DNA of 48,901 nucleotides from the NCBI GenBank assembly GCA_028717265.1, contig JAQUOE010000009.1:1-48901 (forward strand), read 5' to 3'. The position numbers and the translations under genes are program-made. Each line of letters opens with the position of its first letter. The first letter of the stretch is position 1. The notes under the pieces are model-generated. The model searched no databases and was not told the origin of the DNA. It was given only the letters and a program-made list of their open reading frames with translations. Below are positions 16,182-25,370 of the stretch, piece after piece. Origin of the DNA: Actinomycetota bacterium (lineage in GTDB: Bacteria > Actinomycetota > Humimicrobiia > Humimicrobiales > Humimicrobiaceae).

Positions 16182-16616
16182 GTGTTTTCAGGAACGTATC
16201 ATAGGACAATAGACAATAAAGGAAGGGTTTTCGTTCCTTCGATATTCAGAGATGAATTAGTCAGGGGACTGATGGTATCGAAGGGATACGGCTTAAAATG
16301 CCTCTGTCTGTATTCTATGGAAAAATGGGAAAAAATAGATGAAAAAATAATTGAAAATAAAGTTGCAGAGGGAGACGTACAGAGATTCAAAAGATGGTTT
16401 TTTAGTTCTGCAGTCAAAGAGGCCATCGATCAGCAGGGTAGAATCAGAATACCTCAGAATCTAATAGAATATGCCGGGCTTGAGAAAGATATTGTTTTGG
16501 TGGGTGTTTCCAATAGAGCTGAGATATGGAATAAGGAAAACTGGCAGGAATATTATGGAGATGCAGAATCTAAATATAAGAAAAACACAGATGTGTTTGA
16601 AAAATTGGAGCTTTAA
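16182..16616 (+). CDS. mraZ: Transcriptional regulator MraZ
   Basis: A 144-residue DNA-binding protein with two AbrB-like swapped-hairpin domains. It opens the division and cell-wall cluster and usually represses its own promoter. It starts at GTG with GGAG eight bases in front, giving the characteristic opening MFSGTYHRTIDNKGRVFVPS. The second domain carries SSAVKEAIDQQGRIRIPQNL at about 72-91, the counterpart of the first DNKGR loop. VLVGVSNRAEIWNKENWQEY is the usual last block. The length is that of the family (about 143). Its promoter region has repeats that fit the MraZ box. Confidence 0.96.
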   Translation: MFSGTYHRTIDNKGRVFVPSIFRDELVRGLMVSKGYGLKCLCLYSMEKWEKIDEKIIENKVAEGDVQRFKRWFFSSAVKEAIDQQGRIRIPQNLIEYAGLEKDIVLVGVSNRAEIWNKENWQEYYGDAESKYKKNTDVFEKLEL

Positions 16617-16627
16617 AAGAGTACATA

Positions 16628-17572
16628 ATGAATTTAGAAGAGGTTCATATACCGGTTCTTTTAAAGGAGGTTTTAAAATATTTAAATTTAAAGCAGGGAA
16701 ATATCATTTTTGATGGAACGCTTGGCGGTGCTGGTCATACAGTAGAAATTATTAAAGCCATTGCCCCCACAGGCAGAGTAATTGGAGTCGATCTTCATAG
16801 TCAGACTATAAGCACCGCCGCCACTAAACTGAAAAAGTATTCCGAAAATGTGATTTTATTGAATGATAACTTTGCAAATATCAAAGGAATTTTGAAGAAA
16901 ATAAATATTGATAGTATTGATGGATTACTGTTAGATCTGGGATTATCCTCTTTTATGATTGACAAATCGGAAAGAGGGTTTAGTTATCTGAAAGATGAGA
17001 AACTGGATATGAGATTTGGTAATGACATAAATTTAAGTGCATTCGATGTAGTGAATGATTATCCTCAGGAAAAATTAATAGAAATTTTTCGGAAATATGG
17101 GGAGGAGAGATGGTCCGGACCGATTGCTGAGAATATTGTCAAATACAGAGAGAGCGGTGACATAAGGTCCACAAAAGAACTGGTGGAGATCATCAAGAAT
17201 TCGATACCTCTAAAATTCAAATACAGGAGGAAAGGGCATCCGGCAAAAAGGATTTTCCAGGCAATCAGGATGGAAGTAAACAGAGAATTGGATAATTTAA
17301 GGAAAGCAATTGATGATGGATTTGAAGTATTAAAAAGCGGTGGACGAATGGCAATTATTTCATACCATTCTCTGGAGGATAGAATAGTAAAAAGTAAATT
17401 CTTGCAATATGAAGGTAAATGCATCTGTCCCCCCGATTTCCCGGTATGCAGATGCGGCAGAAATGAAAGAGCCAGAATCATTACCAGAAAGGCAATAAAA
17501 CCGGATCCTGAAGAAATCAGCCGTAATCCGCGTTCAAGGAGTGCAAGGTTAAGGGTTCTGGAAAAGTTATAG
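16628..17572 (+). CDS. rsmH: 16S rRNA (cytosine-1402-N4) methyltransferase
   Basis: A 314-residue S-adenosylmethionine-dependent methyltransferase that modifies C1402 in the decoding centre of 16S rRNA. The N-terminus HIPVLLKEVLKYLNLKQG is typical. The SAM-binding block is FDGTLGGAGHTVEI at about 31-44. The LLDLGLSSFMIDKSERGFSY segment (around 102-121) and the RVFQAIRIEVN-like RIFQAIRMEVNRELD follow. ISYHSLEDRIVK is the last large block. A CxC pair near the C-terminus (CICPPDFPVCRCGR) is common in Gram-positive homologues. It follows mraZ by 11 bases, the standard dcw order. Confidence 0.96.
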   Translation: MNLEEVHIPVLLKEVLKYLNLKQGNIIFDGTLGGAGHTVEIIKAIAPTGRVIGVDLHSQTISTAATKLKKYSENVILLNDNFANIKGILKKINIDSIDGLLLDLGLSSFMIDKSERGFSYLKDEKLDMRFGNDINLSAFDVVNDYPQEKLIEIFRKYGEERWSGPIAENIVKYRESGDIRSTKELVEIIKNSIPLKFKYRRKGHPAKRIFQAIRMEVNRELDNLRKAIDDGFEVLKSGGRMAIISYHSLEDRIVKSKFLQYEGKCICPPDFPVCRCGRNERARIITRKAIKPDPEEISRNPRSRSARLRVLEKL

Positions 17573-17614
17573 CGAGGTTCCTTATTTATCAAAAGGATTT
17601 GATGAGTTTTAGAA

Positions 17615-18151
17615 ATGAACTTAAGATTGGCAGAAAAACAGGATATTTGCAAAAGAAGATCTTACCCTCTTTTATATCTGGTAAAGGAACCGGATGGCGG
17701 AAGAGAGAAGGAAAAGGTTGTCTATAGTAATAGTGGTCTTTTCTATATATTTGTTGTGGTTATCATATTTGTTTGCCTTGGAGTCCTCTTGAATATCGGA
17801 CTTAAAATACAGAGTGTGAATTATCAGAGAAATATATACGAAACCAATGGAATGATCTCATTGGAAAAAGAAAGGAGTGACCGTTTACTTCTAAAGATAT
17901 CGGAATTAAGGTCCCCCTCGAGAGTTATCGAGGCTGCTGAAAATGATCTCGATATGAATATGACAGATAATTTAAAAATTATCGATATTTCAAACAGCGG
18001 TTTAGAAAATAACGAAAAAATATACAACTATATATCTGCGAATACTGATACTATAACTAGGAATTACGATGGTTTCCTCGGTGCGATTTATTATATCCAG
18101 GATATAGTACTGGTAGTTTCGGAAAGCGTATTGACATTTTTTATACCCTAA
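17615..18151 (+). CDS. ftsL: FtsL-like cell division protein, with long flanking tails
   Basis: A 178-residue bitopic membrane protein placed exactly where ftsL always sits, between rsmH and the division transpeptidase. A cytoplasmic tail of about 40 residues precedes the membrane helix (LFYIFVVVIIFVCLGVLLNI). The extracytoplasmic part has a heptad-like helix with NYQRNIYETNGMISLEKERS and then the FtsL-type LRSPSRVIEAAENDLDM. FtsL/DivIC proteins of this kind link FtsQ to FtsW and the transpeptidase. Homologues are often 100-130 residues; here an extra 45 residues at the C-terminus end in a hydrophobic stretch, AIYYIQDIVLVVSESVLTFF. No good Shine-Dalgarno is near the ATG, so the start may be a little off. 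Confidence 0.75.
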   Translation: MNLRLAEKQDICKRRSYPLLYLVKEPDGGREKEKVVYSNSGLFYIFVVVIIFVCLGVLLNIGLKIQSVNYQRNIYETNGMISLEKERSDRLLLKISELRSPSRVIEAAENDLDMNMTDNLKIIDISNSGLENNEKIYNYISANTDTITRNYDGFLGAIYYIQDIVLVVSESVLTFFIP

Positions 18152-18171
18152 TTATTATGTTAGATTAAAAA

Positions 18172-19878
18172 ATGCTTAGAAATAATAATAATATCAGGAT
18201 AAACAGGAGAAGAATATATTTCCTGTTTATTTTATTTTTAATGGCCTTTTCGGCAATAATCTACAGGCTGGTTTATGTACAGTTCTTAAATGCATCGGAG
18301 TTTAAAAGTTATGCCGAATATCAGCATATAGGTGAATTTATACTTAGTTCAAAAAGGGGTAAAATTCTGGATAGAAACGGAGTTGAACTTGCAACAAGTT
18401 TAAATGAGAAGACCGTATATGCAAATCCAAAATTAGTTCTTGATTCCGAATATGAATCGAAAATTCTGGCAGAAATATTAGAGTTAAATCCGGAGGATAT
18501 AAAAGAAAAACTGGACAGCCAGGATCTGGGATTCATATATATACAGAGAAAGGTTCCAACAGAAAAAGCAGAAGAAATCATAGAGTACAATCTTCCCGGC
18601 ATCTATATTCAAAATGAGTCTATGAGATACTACCCTCTGAACGATATTGCTTCTTCAGTTATAGGATTTACAGGAATAGACAATAATGGTTTATCCGGAA
18701 TCGAATTGCAGTATGAGAATATTTTAAGGGGAATAGATGTCAAAGTAGTTGCCGAAAAAGATGTTTTTGGCGATATAATCCCGGAGGAAGGCAATGTATC
18801 GAAAGAGCCTATCAATGGTAAAGATGTGATCCTTACTATCGATTCGCAGATTCAATACATCGTACAGGAAAAATTGGAAGAACTGGTCTCACAGTATAAT
18901 GCATTGCAGGCAATCGCCATAGTAATGAATCCCAAAAATGGTGAAATTTATTCAATGGCATCTTATCCGGGTTTCGATTTAAATAATTACGGGGAAGCTG
19001 ATCCGGAACTATTTAAAATACAGGGTATATCCTTTACATACGAACCAGGATCTACTTTTAAAATTATAAACATTGCATCTGCGGTTGAAAATAATACAGT
19101 TGGCATATACCAGTTATTCAATCTGGCTCCTTCAATCAGAGTCGGCGATAGAATAATAAAAGAAATATTCAGGACCTATAATATCACCTGCAGCACCGGT
19201 GAAATAATAAAAAATTCCTGGAATGTCGGAGCCGTTACCGTTGCCTTAAGTATGGGGGAAAAGATCTTCTGGGAAAGTATAAAAAAATTTGGATTTGGTG
19301 AACCTACCGGTATAGAATTACCCGGAGAAGAAAGAGGACTTTTTTATGATTATAAGACCTGGCCCGCATCAACTATAGGGGCACTGGCCATAGGGCAGAG
19401 TATTTCAGTAACCCCCCTGCAGATGCTGCGGGCTGTTTGCACTGTTGCAAATGGGGGCTACCTCGTCACTCCCACTATTGTAAAGGAAATAAAATTATTG
19501 GAAAATGATGAAGATAATAACATGAAGATTGAAGAAGGAAACAGGATTATCAGTATCGAGACGGCTAATGCAGTAAAGGATATGATGCTTTCAGTAGTAG
19601 AAGAAGGAACCGGGACAAAGGCGCAGATAGAGGGAGTAAAAGTCTGTGGGAAAACAGGTACCGCTGAAAAAGCCAACAAAAATGGAGTTGGCTACAGCGA
19701 GGGAAGACAAATAACTTCTTTTATAGGTTTTGCCCCTTACGAGGATCCGAAAGTTGCAATAATAGTAGTGGTAGATGAACCGCAGGGTGAAGAAAATACT
19801 ATCTGGGGAGGAACAGTAGCGGCTCCTGCATTCAGGGATATAATGGAATTTTCTTTGAGGAGGCTTAAGCTCTCTTAA
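18172..19878 (+). CDS. ftsI: Septal peptidoglycan transpeptidase (PBP2B/FtsI type)
   Basis: A 568-residue class B penicillin-binding protein that cross-links septal peptidoglycan. A single membrane helix (about 15-35) is followed by the dimerisation domain, with KRGKILDRNGVELATS at 61-76, as in FtsI. The transpeptidase motifs are complete: S294-TFK with the active serine, S349-WN, and K494-TG in CGKTGTAEK. There are no C-terminal PASTA domains, so it resembles FtsI/PBP3 and not SpoVD. It lies between the ftsL-like gene and murE. The following 100 bases contain no gene. Confidence 0.94.
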   Translation: MLRNNNNIRINRRRIYFLFILFLMAFSAIIYRLVYVQFLNASEFKSYAEYQHIGEFILSSKRGKILDRNGVELATSLNEKTVYANPKLVLDSEYESKILAEILELNPEDIKEKLDSQDLGFIYIQRKVPTEKAEEIIEYNLPGIYIQNESMRYYPLNDIASSVIGFTGIDNNGLSGIELQYENILRGIDVKVVAEKDVFGDIIPEEGNVSKEPINGKDVILTIDSQIQYIVQEKLEELVSQYNALQAIAIVMNPKNGEIYSMASYPGFDLNNYGEADPELFKIQGISFTYEPGSTFKIINIASAVENNTVGIYQLFNLAPSIRVGDRIIKEIFRTYNITCSTGEIIKNSWNVGAVTVALSMGEKIFWESIKKFGFGEPTGIELPGEERGLFYDYKTWPASTIGALAIGQSISVTPLQMLRAVCTVANGGYLVTPTIVKEIKLLENDEDNNMKIEEGNRIISIETANAVKDMMLSVVEEGTGTKAQIEGVKVCGKTGTAEKANKNGVGYSEGRQITSFIGFAPYEDPKVAIIVVVDEPQGEENTIWGGTVAAPAFRDIMEFSLRRLKLS

Positions 19879-19980
19879 TAGCTGGTAAAGAACTGTTTCG
19901 ATATAATAAAAATAGAATGGTTGAGTTTTGAATAAGTGTTTTTTAAAGTTTAAATAAAAAAACCGGATAGATGTGAAAAA

Positions 19981-21489
19981 ATGATATTGGATAACGTACT
20001 GAAGGAAATCAATTATAAGAAGATTTGCGGAAATACTGAGATGGACATAAAGAGTCTTTCGATAAATTCGAAAAATGAATTAAAAGATAGCCTGTTTATT
20101 GCTATTGACGGTTTTAAGCAAGATGGACATGATTATGTAAAAGAAGCTGCTTCCAATGGAGCGATAGCATCAATTGTTCAGAAAAAAGTGAGTGCTCCTC
20201 TGCCCATGACCATGATTATGGTCGACAGTACAAGAGAGGTGTTGCCGATTTTATGCAGGAATTTTTATAAAGAGCCTGCCGGGTCATTTAAGTTGATCGG
20301 AATTACGGGAACCAACGGGAAAACGACCACCTGTTATCTGATAAATTCTATTTTAAATAAGACGGGTATGAAAACTTCACTTATTACCACTGTCGAATCT
20401 TTTTTAAATGGAAAGAGGGTATCTTTTAAGCGCACTACTCCCGAATCCACGGATTTAAATGATTTCTTCGATAAAAGCAGGAAAGAAAAAATAGATGTTG
20501 CCTGTATGGAAATATCTTCTCATTCCATAGATCTGCACAGGATCGATTACCTTGATTATGACTATTTCGTATTTACCAATCTTTCCCAGGACCATCTGGA
20601 TTATCATAAAGATATGGCCGCTTATTTCAATGTAAAGAAAAAGTTGTTTTTAAAAGAATACAGAAAAATATATGGAGGAAAGAAAGCTATAATAAATGTA
20701 GATGATAGTTACGGGGAAGAAATATTCGAATCTACGGACCTTGAAAGAGTGTCTTATTCGCTCATATCCGATAGGGGGAACAACATATGGGCAAGCAATA
20801 TTAAAAATTCTGTTTCCGGCATTGAGATGAATATAAATACTTCAGATGGCAAAATACTGGATATATCATCTCCCCTGTGCGGATACTTCAATGTCTATAA
20901 TATTCTGGCTGCTGTCGGTGTATGCATCGATATGGGTATTGATAACAGATCGATACAGGAGGGTGTAAGATCCTTAAGCGGAGTGCGGGGCAGATTCGAG
21001 AAGCTGGATTTCGGTAACAGGTTTACGGTTATAGTTGATTATGCGCATACACCTGATGGTATGGAAAAAGTACTTACAACCACAAAACAAATTTTGAAAC
21101 CCGGAGGTAAAATAATAACGGTTTTTGGATGCGGGGGAGATCGTGACACGAAAAAAAGAAAGATCATGGGCAGTATTTCAGGAAAATATGCAGATTTTAC
21201 GATTTTAACATCCGACAACCCGAGAACAGAAGAACCTGATTCTATAATACGCATGATAGAGAAGGGTCTGATCGAGTCTGACAGTAAGGAATATATCAAA
21301 GAGGCTGATAGGAAAAAAGCAATATTTATGGCTCTTGAAATGGCAAGTAAAAATGATGTGATTGTTATTGCGGGTAAGGGCCATGAAGAATATCAGGAAT
21401 TTAAAGATTGCAGGATACCTTTTAGCGATCGCTGCATAGCGGAGGAATGGCTAATTAAAAAAAATGAAAGAGAACATAAAAGTAAATGA
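19981..21489 (+). CDS. murE: UDP-MurNAc-L-Ala-D-Glu:meso-diaminopimelate ligase
   Basis: A 502-residue Mur ligase that adds the third residue of the stem peptide, using ATP. The P-loop is GTNGKTT at 110-116, with FKRTTPESTDL and EISSHSIDLHRID, the lysine-carbamate and substrate blocks, following. The specificity motif is DNPR (412-415), which in characterised enzymes recognises the free end of meso-diaminopimelate. Lysine-adding enzymes have other residues here. VIAGKGHEEYQE is the last conserved block. So the cell wall should be of the meso-DAP type. It starts at ATG with only a weak upstream purine stretch, and its last 26 bases overlap murF. Confidence 0.95.
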   Translation: MILDNVLKEINYKKICGNTEMDIKSLSINSKNELKDSLFIAIDGFKQDGHDYVKEAASNGAIASIVQKKVSAPLPMTMIMVDSTREVLPILCRNFYKEPAGSFKLIGITGTNGKTTTCYLINSILNKTGMKTSLITTVESFLNGKRVSFKRTTPESTDLNDFFDKSRKEKIDVACMEISSHSIDLHRIDYLDYDYFVFTNLSQDHLDYHKDMAAYFNVKKKLFLKEYRKIYGGKKAIINVDDSYGEEIFESTDLERVSYSLISDRGNNIWASNIKNSVSGIEMNINTSDGKILDISSPLCGYFNVYNILAAVGVCIDMGIDNRSIQEGVRSLSGVRGRFEKLDFGNRFTVIVDYAHTPDGMEKVLTTTKQILKPGGKIITVFGCGGDRDTKKRKIMGSISGKYADFTILTSDNPRTEEPDSIIRMIEKGLIESDSKEYIKEADRKKAIFMALEMASKNDVIVIAGKGHEEYQEFKDCRIPFSDRCIAEEWLIKKNEREHKSK

Positions 21490-22894
21490 TATTATTTCCT
21501 GGACAAACTGTAAGGTAATTTCAGGAAACATCGAAAAATATATTGGTAATATATCTACTGATTCAAGAACTATAAAGAAAGGTGATTTCTTTATACCTCT
21601 TACGGGTGAGAATTATAACGGTCATGATTTTATTGAATCGGCTTTAAATAAGAAGGCCTCTGGCTTTGCATTTGAAGCTGGATACGGGGAAAGATTGGAG
21701 CTGCTAAGGAAAATGGCCGGATATGGGGATCAGAATAGTCTCATAATCCTGCAGTCGGACAGTACTTTGGATTTCTTAAAAAGCATTGCATATAATTATA
21801 TTCGCAAATTCAAACTAACCGTTATAGGAATTACAGGAAGTGCGGGTAAGACAACCACAAAAGATTTTCTGGCAAATATTTTGAAAAAGGAGCACAGGGT
21901 TGTTTTTACTCCCAGGAATTACAATACAGAAATAGGAGTATCCAAATCGATCCTTGAAATTGATAAAAGTACCGATTTTTTTATCGCAGAACTGGGTATG
22001 AGAGGAAAAGGTCAGATAAGGGTGCTTTCCGATATATGTAACTTGAATATAGGGGCAATTACTTCCGTGGGCCAATCGCATATGGCTTTTTTCAAAGACC
22101 TGGAGGAGATAGCAGTTGCAAAAGCGGAAATGAGTGAAATCCTTCATAAGAACAATGGAACGCTGTTTTTAAATAATGACGATGGATTCAGTAATTTTAT
22201 AGAAAATAGAGTAGATTGCAGAGTTGAAAAATTCGGAAGAAATAGTAATATTTCATTTAATTTCATAGAAGAAAAAATGGATGATCTGGGAAGATTTACT
22301 TTTAACTTTTTTAAAAATGATAAAAAGATTATAAATATAAGGTTGAATATACCCGGATATCACAACATATATAATGCCTGCTGCGCAGCAGGAATAGGCC
22401 TTTATTCAGGTGTTAGCGGCGGGTCCATTAAAGAAGGAATCGAAGGTGCAATTATCGAAGGTTCCAGAATGGAAATTTTAAAGAAAAAAGACAGAATGGT
22501 CATAAATGATTGCTATAATGCAAGTCCTCTCTCGATGAAAGGTGCAATAGACTCATTAATTTCAATTTCAAAAAAGAGAAATATGAGAAGTGTGGCCGTA
22601 TTGGGAGACATGCTGGAACTGGGTTCTGTTTCGGACAGGCTTCATAAAGAAATCGGGCATTATCTCTCAGCCAAAAAAGTGGATGTACTAATTGCTGTTG
22701 GCAGTCTTGCTCATAATATATATGAAGGATACAGGAAAGAAAGTAATTTTAATAAGAATGACGGTTCCTATTTTTATTTTAAAAGTAAAGAAAAGCTGTG
22801 TGAGAAGATCCATGATCTGCTGGAACCCGGGGATTTGATTCTGGTAAAAGGTTCAAGGGCAAATAAAATGGAAGATATTATTAATATACTATAG
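21464..22894 (+). CDS. murF: UDP-MurNAc-tripeptide:D-Ala-D-Ala ligase
   Basis: A 476-residue Mur ligase that attaches D-Ala-D-Ala to the tripeptide. The N-terminal domain has DSRTIKKGDFFIPLTGENYN, the usual MurF opening. The P-loop is GITGSAGKTTTKDF at about 122-135. The RNYNTEIGVSKSIL, AELGMRGKGQIRVL and NDCYNASPLSMKGAI blocks follow, and VLGDMLELGSVSDRLHKEIG near the end is diagnostic. The start lies within murE, and AATGAAAGAG is the start region. Coupled translation is likely. Confidence 0.95.
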   Translation: MKENIKVNDIISWTNCKVISGNIEKYIGNISTDSRTIKKGDFFIPLTGENYNGHDFIESALNKKASGFAFEAGYGERLELLRKMAGYGDQNSLIILQSDSTLDFLKSIAYNYIRKFKLTVIGITGSAGKTTTKDFLANILKKEHRVVFTPRNYNTEIGVSKSILEIDKSTDFFIAELGMRGKGQIRVLSDICNLNIGAITSVGQSHMAFFKDLEEIAVAKAEMSEILHKNNGTLFLNNDDGFSNFIENRVDCRVEKFGRNSNISFNFIEEKMDDLGRFTFNFFKNDKKIINIRLNIPGYHNIYNACCAAGIGLYSGVSGGSIKEGIEGAIIEGSRMEILKKKDRMVINDCYNASPLSMKGAIDSLISISKKRNMRSVAVLGDMLELGSVSDRLHKEIGHYLSAKKVDVLIAVGSLAHNIYEGYRKESNFNKNDGSYFYFKSKEKLCEKIHDLLEPGDLILVKGSRANKMEDIINIL

Positions 22895-22908
22895 ATTGGA
22901 ATTGGTAT

Positions 22909-23922
22909 ATGACCTGGATATTTTTATCGATCATAATAGGATGTTTAGTTTCACTCCTAATAACACCCCTGTTTATAAAATTTCAAAAGAATAAAAAAAT
23001 TGGCGAAAGGATTCGCGTAGACGGTCCCAAATCCCACTCTACCAAAATGGGCACACCTACAATGGGCGGGGTAATATTCGTTTTATCCTCACTGGCTGCA
23101 TTTGCAATAGTGACACTTATCAAATATTACAGGCATGAAGTTTACAGTATCGAGGGTATATTTGCCGTTTCCGTACTTCTGTTATGCAGTTTGATAGGAT
23201 TTATTGATGATTATATGGCGTTAAAAAAACAGAGATCTCTTGGTTTAAGATGGTGGGTAAAGATATCTCTTCTTGCCATAGTATGTTTGTATTTTATATT
23301 GTTTTCGAGATATATACTTCATGCCAGTACTTATATAGGGATGCCTTTTACCAATATCAAACTTGAACTTGGGAACTGGTACTACATCATCGTGGTGCTT
23401 ATCATCATAAGCACCACAAATGCGGTCAATTTGACTGATGGACTTGATGGTCTTGCGGCAGGAACTTCTTCTATTGTACTGGGCGTATTTTGCCTGATTG
23501 CATTTTTGGAATGGTCCGTTCTGGATGTTTCTTATGGAATAGACATAGCGGTAATAAGCGGAGGAACGCTTGCGGCCTGCGTGGGTTTTTTATGGTGGAA
23601 TACGGCACCTGCAGAGATTTTCATGGGAGATACCGGAGCTTTCGGCGTCGGGGGGCTGATAGCGGCAATTGCAATAATTCTGAAGCAGGAACTGCTGCTT
23701 GTTATTATTGGGGGATTATTTGTTATCGAAACTTTATCTGTAATAATCCAGATTTTATGGTTTAAAATTTTTAAAAGAAGGGTTTTTAAAATGGCTCCTA
23801 TCCACCATCATTTTGAACTTCTTGGGTGGCCGGAAACCAAAATTATAATAAGATTCTGGCTGGTAAGTGCTTTATTTGCCGGAGTGGGATTTTTTATTTA
23901 TTATTTAAAATTCATAGACTAA
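22909..23922 (+). CDS. mraY: Phospho-MurNAc-pentapeptide transferase
   Basis: A 337-residue integral membrane enzyme that moves phospho-MurNAc-pentapeptide onto undecaprenyl phosphate to give lipid I. About ten membrane helices are visible. The catalytic Asp pair is in IGFIDDYMALKKQRSLGL, followed by TNAVNLTDGLDGLAAGTS and the FMGDTGAFGVGG motif. The His cluster MAPIHHHFELLGWPE is near the C-terminus. TPTMGGVIF is in the first cytoplasmic loop. Length and order are standard. It is followed by murD after five bases. Confidence 0.96.
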   Translation: MTWIFLSIIIGCLVSLLITPLFIKFQKNKKIGERIRVDGPKSHSTKMGTPTMGGVIFVLSSLAAFAIVTLIKYYRHEVYSIEGIFAVSVLLLCSLIGFIDDYMALKKQRSLGLRWWVKISLLAIVCLYFILFSRYILHASTYIGMPFTNIKLELGNWYYIIVVLIIISTTNAVNLTDGLDGLAAGTSSIVLGVFCLIAFLEWSVLDVSYGIDIAVISGGTLAACVGFLWWNTAPAEIFMGDTGAFGVGGLIAAIAIILKQELLLVIIGGLFVIETLSVIIQILWFKIFKRRVFKMAPIHHHFELLGWPETKIIIRFWLVSALFAGVGFFIYYLKFID

Positions 23923-23927
23923 TAAAA

Positions 23928-25364
23928 ATGGCAGATATATTTGATCCGGTCAAAAATAAAAATTTGCTTGTAATCGGTCTTGGTAAAACAGGAATTTCAG
24001 TAATAAAAAAATTGCTTGATCAATGTTCTTCCATAACAGGAATCGATAGTAATCCGGGATTGAATCCTGAGGATGCATTTAACGGGTTTCCGTATGCGGA
24101 GCATAGTAATCTGGAAATATTGCTGGGTAAGAATATATCAGGGGGAAAAGAGATATTGAAAAAAACGGATCTTGTAATAATCAGTCCCGGTGTTCCGGGT
24201 AATTTTCCGATAATAAAACTGGCGTCAAAATACGGGATTCCTATCTGGAGCGAATTGGAACTGGCGTGGAGGCTATTGAGTAATGAGGCACAGAATAAGA
24301 CTATTGCCGTAACCGGTACAAATGGAAAAACGACAGTGGTAAATCTGATTGGAAAACTTCTCGAAGATGCAGCGAATAATTGCATAGTTTGCGGTAATGT
24401 AGGATTGCCATTAATAGATACCATAGATCCCGAAAATGCAGATTCAGATTATCAGAAGAGTCTGGTAAGGGTAATAGAGGTCAGCAGTTTTCAATTGGAA
24501 CGGATATATGATTTCAAACCGCACATAAGCGTGATTTTGAATATTACAAGTGATCACATGGACAGGCATGAGACTTTTGAAAACTATATCAATTTGAAAT
24601 TAAAATTGATGTTAAACCAGAATGAAAATGATTGGTCGATTGTCAACAACGATGACAGGAACATAAACGAAAAAATAAAGATCATTTTAAAAAACCGCAG
24701 CCGATTACCGGAAATAATTAAGTTTGGTCTGGAACCAAAAGAGAATGTGAATCTTTTTTATAAGAATAACCATATCTATTACCGGATATGGAAAAACAGT
24801 GGAGACATCAATATAAAAAATACCCTTTTAAAGGGCAAACATAATATATCCAATATCATGGCTTCTGTTGCAGCAGCGGTTTTAATGGGGACAAACAAAA
24901 AAAGCATTAAAGGAACAATTGATAGTTTTAAGCCCCTCGACCATAGATTGGAATACCTGGGTTATATAAAAGGTTTAAGGTGCTTTAATGATTCTAAATC
25001 AACCAATCCTGATGCGACTATTGTGGCCATCGATGGCTTTGGTAAAGAAATTACATTGATCATGGGCGGTAAAGACAAAGACATGGATTTTTCCGGGTTA
25101 ATACCGGTTCTGAATAAAAAAGTAAAGAATCTTATCTTGATCGGAGAAACTTCTCAATCCATTTATAAAGAAGTGATGAAAAGTTACTGCGATTATAATG
25201 TATATAAATGCGGCACACTTGAAGATGCCGTAAAAAAAGGATTTGAAGTTGCTGCCCCGGGAGAAGTGCTGTTGCTCTCACCCGCATGTGCAAGTATGGA
25301 TATGTTTAAAGATTATAAAGAAAGAGGGAACAGGTTTAAAAATTTGGTATTTTCCGAAAAATAA
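23928..25364 (+). CDS. murD: UDP-MurNAc-L-Ala:D-Glu ligase
   Basis: A 478-residue Mur ligase adding D-Glu to UDP-MurNAc-L-Ala. I chose the ATG giving MADIFDPVKNKNLLVIGLGK because it starts just after the mraY stop and yields the family N-terminal Rossmann fold with GLGKTGISV. A longer frame running back into mraY is the track of another frame and lacks homology. The P-loop is VTGTNGKTTVVN, with NITSDHMDRHETFENY and the DSKSTNPDATIVAI block later. GGKDKDMDFSGL and LLSPACASMDMFKDYKERG are the final conserved segments. No clear Shine-Dalgarno is seen. MurD alone of the four ligases here is slightly longer than usual (about 450). Confidence 0.94.
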   Translation: MADIFDPVKNKNLLVIGLGKTGISVIKKLLDQCSSITGIDSNPGLNPEDAFNGFPYAEHSNLEILLGKNISGGKEILKKTDLVIISPGVPGNFPIIKLASKYGIPIWSELELAWRLLSNEAQNKTIAVTGTNGKTTVVNLIGKLLEDAANNCIVCGNVGLPLIDTIDPENADSDYQKSLVRVIEVSSFQLERIYDFKPHISVILNITSDHMDRHETFENYINLKLKLMLNQNENDWSIVNNDDRNINEKIKIILKNRSRLPEIIKFGLEPKENVNLFYKNNHIYYRIWKNSGDINIKNTLLKGKHNISNIMASVAAAVLMGTNKKSIKGTIDSFKPLDHRLEYLGYIKGLRCFNDSKSTNPDATIVAIDGFGKEITLIMGGKDKDMDFSGLIPVLNKKVKNLILIGETSQSIYKEVMKSYCDYNVYKCGTLEDAVKKGFEVAAPGEVLLLSPACASMDMFKDYKERGNRFKNLVFSEK

Positions 25365-25370
25365 AGTGCT

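Noticed and set aside
17065-17652. 195-residue frame antisense to rsmH
   Set aside because: Shadow of a certain gene, with biased composition and no ribosome site of note.
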